Assembly (NCBI GenBank): GCA_017631215.1
Contig: JAGBTR010000040.1
Coordinates: 1-11,363 of the forward strand
Direction of reading: 5' to 3'
Source of the DNA: Clostridia bacterium
GTDB taxonomy: Bacteria > Bacillota > Clostridia > Oscillospirales > CAG-272
DNA length: 11,363 nucleotides
In this document: positions 1-5,600 of the stretch, in pieces
Numbering within the stretch: position 1 is the first letter of the stretch
Layout: every line of letters begins with the position of its first letter
Translations under genes and position numbers: made by a program
The notes under the pieces: model-generated
The model's input: only the letters and a program-made list of their open reading frames with translations
Databases searched by the model: none
Told to the model about the DNA's origin: nothing

Positions 1-2
1 CC

Positions 3-77
3 TGCGCCATGACCGGCGAGGCGGCTGGCAAGGCGGCGGTCAGATATATCAAGAACGGAAGCTTTGCGATGGCGTGA
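3..77 (+). CDS. C-terminal end of a probable FAD-dependent oxidoreductase (5' part outside window)
   Basis: Reading from base 3, the frame encodes about 24 residues that begin CAMTGEAAGKAA and end at TGA 75-77. The Cys-x-x-(T)-G-E-A-A-G-x-A-A pattern is what closes many FAD-dependent oxidoreductases, where the GEAAG loop packs on the FAD. Here it is followed by a short tail (RYIKNGSFAMA). Only this tail is visible, so the substrate and pathway cannot be named. The gene is followed within 20 bases by a strong terminator, so it is the last gene of its transcript. Other proteins can end with a similar small-residue helix, so the family call is an inference from one motif. Confidence 0.45.
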   Translation, partial: CAMTGEAAGKAAVRYIKNGSFAMA

Positions 78-94
78 CGGCGCAAGCATATGTA

Positions 95-134
95 AAAAGA
101 ACGGGGAGCACCGCAGGGTGCTCCCCGTTCTTTT
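95..134. terminator. Bidirectional intrinsic terminator between convergent genes
   Basis: Bases 95-112 and 117-134 form a perfect 18-bp stem with a GCAG tetraloop. The GC-rich core is flanked by AAAAG on one side and CTTTT on the other, giving a U-run in both transcripts. It lies between the end of the plus-strand oxidoreductase gene and the end of the minus-strand regulator gene, so it can serve both. Confidence 0.93.
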
Positions 135-156
135 CATATCTCACCGCTATGCCGCG

Positions 157-492
157 TCAAAGACCGTTGTTGGGCTTGCCCAGCATCCGATCCGTCAGAT
201 ACAGCACAGCCTTCAGATCGTGCTCGTTCAGCTGATGTAGGTTCTCGTCGATCTCGCGTATGCGCTCGGGGCAGTCCTGATCGACCATAAAGAACTCGGC
301 AGGCGTGATGCCAAGATACTCGCAGATATAGAAAAACGATGCCATCGAGGGAAGCGCCTTGCCGCTCTCGATGTTGTTGATATATCCCGGATTCTGCCCG
401 ATCGACAGACTCATATCGCGCGCGGATATCCCCTTCCGCCAGCGGAAACGGCTCAAGCGATCCGCAAAGCTCGACTTATCCATATCATTCAT
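157..492 (-). CDS. XRE-family helix-turn-helix transcriptional regulator
   Basis: The product is a 111-residue cytoplasmic DNA-binding protein. Residues 9-70 form a Cro/CI-type HTH fold. The helix-turn-helix spans about residues 23-43 (SARDMSLSIGQNPGYINNIE), followed by the typical SGKALPSMASFFYICEYLGI helices. Residues 72-111 are a short tail rich in charged residues that may help dimerise; no enzymatic domain is present. I chose the ATG at 490-492 because AAAGGGGGG (499-507) sits six to seven bases upstream. A GTG at 508-510 would add six residues but overlaps no ribosome site of its own. The gene diverges from the TPR-like gene, and dyads in the shared intergenic region suggest autoregulation and control of the plus-strand pair. 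The target is inferred, not shown. Confidence 0.9.
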   Translation of the reverse strand: MNDMDKSSFADRLSRFRWRKGISARDMSLSIGQNPGYINNIESGKALPSMASFFYICEYLGITPAEFFMVDQDCPERIREIDENLHQLNEHDLKAVLYLTDRMLGKPNNGL

Positions 493-498
493 ACCACG

Positions 499-507
499 CC
501 CCCCTTT
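499..507 (-). promoter_or_regulatory. Ribosome binding site that decides the XRE start
   Basis: On the minus strand AAAGGGGGG precedes ATG 492 by about six bases. It lies inside the reading frame that would begin at the upstream GTG 510, which argues for the shorter protein. Confidence 0.7.
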
Positions 508-516
508 CACACATTT

Positions 517-539
517 CTATGTAATATTATATCACATAG
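517..539 (-). promoter_or_regulatory. Extended -10 promoter of the XRE gene inside a CTATGT/ACATAG dyad
   Basis: The minus strand reads TGATATAAT (positions 534-526), an extended -10 element (TG-N-TATAAT). It lies about 20 bases upstream of the ribosome binding site; no good -35 is visible 17 bases away, which extended -10 promoters tolerate. The element sits exactly between the arms CTATGT (517-522) and ACATAG (534-539). This dyad would let a dimeric repressor cover the -10, so it is a plausible autoregulatory operator. Confidence 0.6.
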
Positions 540-553
540 CATATCCAAAAATT

Positions 554-568
554 ACGGATTATTTCCGT
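554..568. promoter_or_regulatory. Candidate operator palindrome between divergent promoters
   Basis: ACGGA-TTATT-TCCGT is a perfect 5-bp dyad with a 5-base spacer. It lies just upstream of the plus-strand -35 and upstream of the minus-strand -10. Its right half, TTATTTCCGT (559-568), recurs in inverse orientation as ACGGAAATAA at 616-625. The two 10-bp copies therefore flank the plus-strand promoter. The most likely ligand is the adjacent XRE protein (inference). Confidence 0.55.
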
Positions 569-576
569 TAAAGATG

Positions 577-605
577 TTGACAAATTGGAATATATGCGAT
601 ATAAT
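577..605 (+). promoter_or_regulatory. Consensus sigma-A promoter for the TPR-like/YidD-like pair
   Basis: TTGACA (577-582) and TATAAT (600-605) are both perfect consensus hexamers, separated by exactly 17 bases. The expected transcription start is near 612, which leaves a leader of about 60 bases before the ATG at 671. Such a strong core promoter flanked by dyads fits a gene that is normally repressed. Confidence 0.9.
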
Positions 606-614
606 GACAGTAAC

Positions 615-638
615 GACGGAAATAAAGCGATTTTCGTC
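615..638. promoter_or_regulatory. Second candidate operator overlapping the transcription start
   Basis: GACGGAAAT and ATTTTCGTC form an imperfect dyad (8 of 9 pairs) around a six-base centre, AAAGCG. It begins about ten bases after the -10 and would cover the start site. It shares the ACGGAAAT half site with the palindrome at 554-568, so one protein could bind both and block or loop the promoter. Confidence 0.5.
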
Positions 639-670
639 ACTATATCACTACAAAACAAGGAGGACACATT

Positions 671-1360
671 ATGGAAAATCGAAACAAGTACTTACTCTTA
701 GCAAGAAGAGCACGAGAGGAAGACAACTCAGAAGATGCAAAAAGATACTATGATATGGTGCGTACGGAAGATCCGGACAATGCGGAAGCAAAATTCTTTT
801 ATTCGTATTATCGATTGATGGACGGCACAGTGGGAGAAGCGGGCAGCAAATATGACGCTATGTGCAAGGGTGTTAATACCACAATTTCGTTGATCTTGGA
901 GTCGGACGCATCTGACGAAGAAAAGAAGGCGCTCGTTTTGGCCATTCTCGCTCATTTGGAGAAGGCACGCATTGCGATAGTAAACAATGCCCCTGGCAGC
1001 GCCAGTGTGAATATACAAGAAATCAAAAAATCCATATTTGCTAAGTATATAGAAGCCTTTGGAGAGGACAACGACATTATGTTCGAAGTCTATCGCTTTA
1101 AAAAAGATTTCGAAAGCAGAAGTATGAAGGAAAAGTATGAGTTTGGCGACGAAATAGAGAGCAAATTCGCTTCTGTTCCCCAAATTATGGCATTGGCATT
1201 GGATCTGTGGAAGAAATGCGTCGCAGAGCAGCAAACATATTACAACACCCGCGAAGCAATTGAATGTAAGGGAATGGCAGAAAAATACGCCGAAAAGATC
1301 AAAAAGTATGACCCTACATACGTTATGCCGAAAAAGGCCGGTTGCATATCATTTGGCTGA
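671..1360 (+). CDS. TPR-like hypothetical protein
   Basis: This 229-residue soluble, strongly charged protein has no signal peptide or membrane segment. Residues 5-50 look like a tetratricopeptide-type helical hairpin (AKRYYDMVRTEDPDNAEAKF, a common bacterial variant with the E-D-P-D-N-A-E-A turn). The rest is predicted helical without further clear repeats, and the last residues carry an isolated Cys (KKAGCISFG). A perfect AAGGAGG ribosome site lies six bases before the ATG, and a consensus promoter drives it. Its function is unknown; TPR-like hairpins usually mediate protein contacts. It is AT-rich and uses TTA and TCA codons freely, unlike the large operon to its right. A hairpin and then the YidD-like gene follow, so the two may be co-transcribed. 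Confidence 0.8.
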   Translation: MENRNKYLLLARRAREEDNSEDAKRYYDMVRTEDPDNAEAKFFYSYYRLMDGTVGEAGSKYDAMCKGVNTTISLILESDASDEEKKALVLAILAHLEKARIAIVNNAPGSASVNIQEIKKSIFAKYIEAFGEDNDIMFEVYRFKKDFESRSMKEKYEFGDEIESKFASVPQIMALALDLWKKCVAEQQTYYNTREAIECKGMAEKYAEKIKKYDPTYVMPKKAGCISFG

Positions 1361-1374
1361 TAAATATATATAAC

Positions 1375-1408
1375 AGAAAAGCAGAACTTATCAAAGTTCT
1401 GCTTTTCT
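1375..1408 (+). terminator. Intrinsic terminator or attenuator between the TPR-like and YidD-like genes
   Basis: Bases 1375-1389 and 1394-1408 form a perfect 15-bp stem with an ATCA loop (AGAAAAGCAGAACTT and its complement). The U-rich stretch is inside the 3' arm and is followed by CTAACC, not by a longer U-run, so termination may be incomplete. The YidD-like ribosome site begins eight bases later. The hairpin could therefore lower expression of the second gene. Confidence 0.75.
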
Positions 1409-1425
1409 AACCGTCAGAGGTCACT

Positions 1426-1899
1426 ATGCGTATCAATACAAGAAAAAAATTTGAAAAAGAAATAGATTTTTTTAGTGATGAATTTCAGCAAGAGCAGAAA
1501 AGATTGGAGACCTACATCAAACAGCGACCGCTTCCTCGCCCCAAGACCACCAAGTCGGTCGTCATTACTTGGGTTTTGATATACCTTTTGGTTGCTTTCC
1601 TACTCGCGGCAACCGTTATTTATCTTTTCAAAATAACAAAAATCCAATGGCTGTGCTACCTTGTTTCCTATATCGTATGCGCGCTTTTCTTTTCGAAAAC
1701 GATTTGCATCAAAGCGATCGAATGCTATCAGCACTATGCCAAAGAAGAAACGCGAAGAAAATGCGTGTGTGTCCCTTCTTGCTCAGAATATTCCATAGCA
1801 GTATTGAAAAAGTATCACATCTTTAAGGCGTTACGCAAAATCCGAATCAGGCTGTTGAACACTTGCGGCGGATATGGGTATGTGCACGATGAGCCATAA
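1426..1899 (+). CDS. Membrane-anchored YidD-like protein (membrane protein insertion efficiency factor family)
   Basis: Residues 113-157 match the YidD (Haemolytic/COG0759) signature. C-x-C-V-P-S-C-S-E-Y-S corresponds to CRFxPTCSxYA and is followed by AVLKKYHIFKALRKIRIRLL and a terminal C-G-G-Y. In YidD the end is RCHPWxxGGYDPVP; here it is shortened, and the Asp after GGY is Gly. YidD is an inner-face protein that aids YidC/Sec insertion of membrane proteins. Ordinary YidD is about 70-85 residues long. This one has an N-terminal extension of about 110 residues: a charged segment 1-43 and two membrane helices near 44-68 and 74-92. The ribosome site AGAGG is five bases before the ATG. No separate promoter is visible, so it probably depends on readthrough from the TPR-like gene. 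The family call is good; the role is inferred. Confidence 0.72.
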   Translation: MRINTRKKFEKEIDFFSDEFQQEQKRLETYIKQRPLPRPKTTKSVVITWVLIYLLVAFLLAATVIYLFKITKIQWLCYLVSYIVCALFFSKTICIKAIECYQHYAKEETRRKCVCVPSCSEYSIAVLKKYHIFKALRKIRIRLLNTCGGYGYVHDEP

Positions 1900-1908
1900 T
1901 CAAAAGGT

Positions 1909-1967
1909 CGTTCGCAAGACAAGGTTCAAAACGAAATTTCGCAATGATAAAAAGTTGTTTGCGAACG
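1909..1967. repeat. Inverted repeat 3' of the YidD-like gene
   Basis: CGTTCGCAA (1909-1917) and TTGCGAACG (1959-1967) are perfect 9-bp arms. The 41-base interior contains the perfect palindrome CGAAATTTCG (1932-1941). There is no U-run, so this is not a typical terminator, although it is the only structure found immediately after the YidD-like stop codon. Confidence 0.5.
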
Positions 1968-1974
1968 GGGCAAA

Positions 1975-2033
1975 ATTCAGAACTCGAATTCGAAAGAACG
2001 TGCGCGGGTGACAAGATTCAGAACTCGAATTCG
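1975..2033. repeat. Two direct copies of an 18-bp repeat
   Basis: ATTCAGAACTCGAATTCG occurs at 1975-1992 and again, identically, at 2016-2033, with a 41-base period. The motif resembles the reverse complement of the tRNA-Pro T-arm (ATTCGAACTTGCG at 2343-2355) with an extra A. The second copy is preceded by more tRNA tail sequence, so both are probably tRNA-derived debris. Confidence 0.7.
2007..2025 (-). pseudogene. Fragment of tRNA-Pro 3' end (third copy)
   Basis: GGTGACAAGATTC (2007-2019) is identical to bases 2334-2346 of the intact tRNA-Pro, read on the same strand. It continues as A-GAACT with one inserted base. It covers part of the acceptor stem and T-arm only. It is followed directly by the palindromes at 2027-2048 and 2050-2074, the same tail-then-palindrome order seen in the copy at 2145-2275. 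Confidence 0.55.
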
Positions 2034-2048
2034 CCTTACGGCGAATTC
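2027..2048. repeat. Palindromic hairpin
   Basis: GAATTCGCC and GGCGAATTC form a perfect 9-bp stem around TTAC. It directly follows the tRNA tail fragment and directly precedes a second hairpin. Confidence 0.75.
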
Positions 2049-2049
2049 C

Positions 2050-2074
2050 GAAGAATGCGCGGGGCGCATTCTTC
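2050..2074. repeat. Palindromic hairpin
   Basis: GAAGAATGCGC and GCGCATTCTTC form a perfect 11-bp stem around GGG. It has no U-run on either side and is separated from the previous hairpin by a single base. Confidence 0.75.
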
Positions 2075-2104
2075 TATGCAAGCGCTCGTCCTGTCGCTTC
2101 AAGC

Positions 2105-2145
2105 AAAACAAAAAAGGAGGATACAAGATCCTCCTTTTTTGTTTT
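2105..2145 (-). terminator. Intrinsic terminator attached to a decayed tRNA-Pro copy
   Basis: Bases 2105-2122 and 2128-2145 form a perfect 18-bp stem with an ACAAG loop, with A-rich and T-rich outer arms. On the minus strand it begins at the last base of a CCA end (2145-2147), exactly as the terminator of the intact tRNA does. Because the outer arms are A/T rich it can also stop plus-strand transcripts coming from the YidD-like gene. Confidence 0.88.
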
Positions 2146-2275
2146 GGTCGAGGTGACAAGGTAACTCCGCTTCGCTCCGTGATACCCACACCCTGCGCCC
2201 GAAGAGCAAGCTCTTCTGTCTTCGGGCGGGGTATGCGAACTTGCGTCGCTTCGCGACCAATCCCGAAAATGCCAC
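2145..2275 (-). pseudogene. Decayed tRNA-Pro copy interrupted by palindromes
   Basis: TGGTCGAGGTGACAAG (2145-2160) is identical to the CCA, acceptor and T-stem end of the intact tRNA (2327-2342). Moving up the plus strand, further tRNA-like words occur in the correct order: CGAACTTGCG (2236-2245, T-arm), TCCCGAA (2261-2267, identical to the anticodon loop) and GCCAC (2271-2275, 5' region). Between them lie inserted hairpin sequences, chiefly 2161-2235 and 2245-2257. It cannot fold as a tRNA. The 16-bp tail and its private terminator are certain; the inner words are short, so the full alignment is an inference. Confidence 0.6.
2196..2228. repeat. Alternative hairpins inserted in the tRNA-Pro copy
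   Basis: CGCCCGAAG (2196-2204) pairs with CTTCGGGCG (2220-2228). Alternatively GAAGAGC (2201-2207) pairs with GCTCTTC (2210-2216) around AA. The two folds exclude each other. A smaller hairpin GTCGC-TTC-GCGAC follows at 2245-2257. Confidence 0.65.
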
Positions 2276-2283
2276 CCACAAGC

Positions 2284-2326
2284 AAAAAAAGAACAGGAGC
2301 ACCTAAAGGCACTCCTGTTCTTTTTT

Positions 2327-2327
<1 letters not shown>
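2284..2327 (-). terminator. Terminator of the tRNA-Pro transcript
   Basis: Bases 2284-2299 and 2312-2327 pair as a perfect 16-bp stem (AAAAAAAGAACAGGAG and its complement), with a partly paired apical loop. The minus-strand U-run is formed by the seven A residues at 2284-2290. The stem begins at the terminal A of the CCA end, so there is no spacer between the tRNA and its terminator. Confidence 0.92.
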
Positions 2328-2403
<76 letters not shown>

Positions 2404-2439
2404 ATTATTTAATTTTGCTTTTCTTCGCGGCGGCGCAGG

Positions 2440-2505
2440 GTCTTCTGCGTCCCGAACGGCCGAGCGAAGCTCGGAGGCGCTCATACCAAGCGGAGTTGCA
2501 CCTCG
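2440..2505 (-). pseudogene. Decayed tRNA-Pro copy (5' half) with inserted palindrome
   Basis: Aligned with the intact gene, this stretch keeps the 5' acceptor strand (CACCTCG, 2499-2505), the D-arm region (GCGCTC-A-TACCAAGC), and the anticodon loop and one stem strand (CTTCTGCGTCCCGAACG, one change). The perfect hairpin CCGAGC-GAA-GCTCGG (2460-2474) is inserted just after the anticodon loop. The T-arm and the CCA end are missing. It lies between the promoter and the intact tRNA in the same orientation, so it is transcribed. It is best read as a tandem tRNA-Pro duplicate that has degenerated. Confidence 0.75.
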
Positions 2506-2508
2506 TGA

Positions 2509-2522
2509 TGACCATTCGGTCA
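2509..2522. repeat. Small hairpin in the tRNA leader
   Basis: TGACC (2509-2513) and GGTCA (2518-2522) pair around ATTC, just downstream of the expected transcription start of the tRNA transcript. It might protect or help process the leader; there is no further evidence. Confidence 0.45.
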
Positions 2523-2531
2523 CACTTTGAA

Positions 2532-2560
2532 ATTATAGCATAGCGGCGGCCTTTTGTCAA
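2532..2560 (-). promoter_or_regulatory. Consensus promoter of the tRNA-Pro transcript
   Basis: On the minus strand TTGACA (2560-2555) and TATAAT (2537-2532) are perfect hexamers 17 bases apart. TGC directly before TATAAT also supplies the extended -10 TG. The predicted start is near 2524, about 20 bases before the decayed tRNA copy. This is the strength expected for a stable RNA gene. Confidence 0.93.
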
Positions 2561-2570
2561 TAGGTTTTTG

Positions 2571-2624
2571 AAAAAAACTGCCATACGGCGCGGGGGACCG
2601 CACCATAGCTTTGGTGCGATCCCC
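2571..2624 (-). terminator. Probable terminator of the large minus-strand operon
   Basis: On the minus strand GGGGATCGCACC (2624-2613) pairs with GGTGCGGTCCCC (2604-2593), giving twelve pairs including one U-G, around an eight-base loop. It starts 12 bases after the stop codon of the giant gene. The T-run (2577-2571) comes about 15 bases after the stem, further than usual, so efficiency is uncertain. The tRNA promoter begins 11 bases beyond it. Confidence 0.65.
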
Positions 2625-2636
2625 TTCCCTTTGGGA

Positions 2637-5600
2637 TTATTTCTTTTTCTTGTCGCTCTTGCCCTTCTTCTTGGGCGGTGCAACAAAGTACAGTCGTGCC
2701 GTCGACACGTCCTCGCGGAACTCGCCGCCGCGCAGCTGGCGCTCCAGCAGCTTGGCCGCGCGCTTATCCGACTTGGCAAGCTGATCGTGAGCCTGCTTGA
2801 GCAGTCTCGTCAGCGCGCCCGTTTCGAACAGATTGTGTCTGACGTACATCAAGAGCGGCGTATCCGCGCAACGGAAGTCGATGGTAAACTCGCCCATCTC
2901 CTTCTCGTCATAACGCTGTGCGGCCTCGGCGATGATGCGAACGATCTCGCGCTCGTCGTAGCGGGTCAGGTAGGCGTTATGATAGCGGAAATACTCGTGC
3001 GTGGTGTAGCGGAACTGCTCCAGCGTGGGGTACAGCTCCTTATTCGGGATATGCATCGGCTCCTGACCCTTGGAGGTGCGGATAAACTCATCGTACGGCG
3101 TACAGCAGTAGTTATACCACACAAGGTCACGGTTCAGCTCGCCCGTCTTGGTATCGGAGTGGTCACCCCACGTTGCGTCCAGATAGTAGCAATATTTGCC
3201 GATCTTGAGCACGTTGAAGGCGTGGCAGATGTTGGTCGCGTCGACCTCACTGATGACCTTACCGCACACGATACCGACCGACTGCAGCAGGTACTGCATC
3301 GCCACGGCGTAGCCCGCGCAAACGACCTTATGCTCGACCAGTGCGCTATGCAGCGAGCGAAGCACGTCGTCCTTACGGATGTCCTTATCCACACCCGCAT
3401 CCAGACCGACGCCGTCGTAATCCAGCGTCAGAATGAGGCGGCGGTAGATGGTCAGCATTGCCTGGTAGGGGTTGGTCTTGCGAGTGATACCCTGCGTGAA
3501 CGTCTTGGCGGCCTTATGCAGCTCCTTGCGCTTTCTCTTGATCTGGCGCACGTCGAGCTTGCCGTCGGGCGTCTTGCAACGGTAATCCAAGCGCATCGTC
3601 GTGGGCGTGTAGTAGTAGCTCTTGACCCAGAACAGCTCGGGATAGTCGCAAAGCACGTAGGTGTAGACGCGGTACATATCCTCGTCACTGACGCCGACAC
3701 GCGAGAACCAATCCTCGTTGTAGGCAAAGGCGGCGCGGACGATGTCGTTATACAGACGGATCAGTGCATTGCTCTTCTCCTCGTCCTCGTACGGCACGCG
3801 CTTCGTGCCCTTCTTCTTTGCCTTTTTGGCGTCCTTCTTGGCATCCTTGTCGGACTTCTTGGACTTCTTGGACACCTTTTCGGTATCGGGCGTCTCGTCC
3901 TCGGTCTTCTTTCTTCTGCCGAAGAGACCTCTCTTCTTTTCGGGCTTGGTCTCACCGTCCTCGGTCTCACCGTCGTCCGTTGCCTTACCCTTATTCTTCT
4001 TGGCGAGCTTGCGACGCTCCTTCTCTTCCTTCTTGCGACGCTTCTCCTCTTCCTTCAGGCGCTTCTTTTCCTCCTTGGCGCGCTGCTTTTCAGCCTTCTT
4101 GCGCTCCTTGTCGGTCATACCGTCCGAAGGCTCGTCGGCCGTGTCGTCAGACGGGTCGTCAGACGGGTCATCACCCCAACCGTCATCGGTCGTACCGTCG
4201 TCCACGGGATCATCCTCGACGGGCTCGTCGGAGGTATCGTCACCCCAACCGTCGTCGGTTGTGTCGTCGGCAACATCGTCGGTGGTGTCGTCGCCCCAAC
4301 CGTCCTCGTCGGTTGTACCGTCATCGGTTGTACCGTCGTCCTCATCACCCAGCGGAGGTGCGGCGTTGGGCTCAAGGCTATGGCGGGCGTTGACCTCAAC
4401 GTCATCGTCGCCCATTTCCTCGCCCTCTCCGTCCTCGACGTCCTCGTCGTAGGTAGCGTCGGACATCTCGTCGCTCTCGGTCTCGTCCTCACCGTTATCC
4501 GCCGTCTCACCGCGCAGATAGCGCTTCCAGAAGCGAGGAATGCGGTTGGGATCGAACAGCGCGTCGGAGAATTCCTCATCGTCGTCCTCGGGCTCGGGAT
4601 CGGCCTCGCGGTCGAGCTCCTGCGCCTTGATACGCAGATAGGTAAAGCTGGTACGGCGCTCACCTGCGGGGGTCGGCGCGGTATCCTTGTCCTCGCCCTC
4701 CGTGGCGGGCGCGTCGTCGGTGGCCTCGTCCTCGGTCTCACTGCCACCGTCGGGGGCATTGGGCTCGGGGGTATCCACAGCGACCTCGCCGTCGTCGGTC
4801 TCGACGTCCTCAGCGACGGCATCGTCTGCCGTGTCGTTCGAGGTATCGTCCTCGGCGGGCTCGTCTGCCGTATCGTTTGCGGGCTCGTCATCCGTGGGCT
4901 TGTCGCTCTTGGGCGTGACGTCCTCGAAGTCGACGTAGGCCTTGATCTCATCCACACCGATACGGATGGAGGGATCGAGGTTTTCGTAGATCCAATCGGC
5001 GGACTCGTCCTCACCGATGCTTCTCAGATAGACCAGCTCCTCGTAGTAGAGCTGTGCGGGAGCCTGCGAGATGAGCAGGTCGTTATCCGCCTGCCACAGC
5101 TCGATCAAGCCGCGCAGAACCGCGACTCTGGCGTTGTTGAGCGGCAGATCGCGCTCGGCGTAGGCCGTACGGGTCGCCTTATCCAGCTTGCCGTAGAACT
5201 CGCTGAGCACCTGACCCTCCTTGAGCTCGTAGGGACCGTCCAGGTCGGCACGCGCCGCGCCGATGGACACCTCGGGGTAGGTCTTCTTGAGATAACTGCA
5301 CATCTCGTCGTAGACGTCGTCGATCTGTGCCTTGGTGTCGACCACGTCGAAGCAGTCGGCGCAAATGAAGCGGTGCTTATCAAAGTAGGAGAAGCGACCG
5401 CTCTCCATCGTGCGGTGGCAGAACGAGCAGCGCTCGGTGGACTCGGGATCCTCGTCCTCGCCCGCCGTCTCGTAATCGTGCTTACCGTCATCGCTGAGCA
5501 CCAGGTTGAGGTCGGAAAGCAGCTCACACAGATGCTCAAGATCATAGCACTCGGGCAGCGTCTCGCCGCCGAAGTAGATGTAGTGCGACTTCTTGGGATG

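Noticed and set aside
459..671. A small plus-strand open frame running from the XRE gene into the intergenic region (up to 571)
   Set aside because: It is antisense to the regulator, has no ribosome binding site, and ends inside the promoter region.
4167..4310. Repeated ACCCCAACCGTC words considered as a CRISPR-like or tandem DNA repeat
   Set aside because: Spacing is irregular and the units lie in frame as GWGDD codons inside a continuous coding sequence, so they are a protein repeat.
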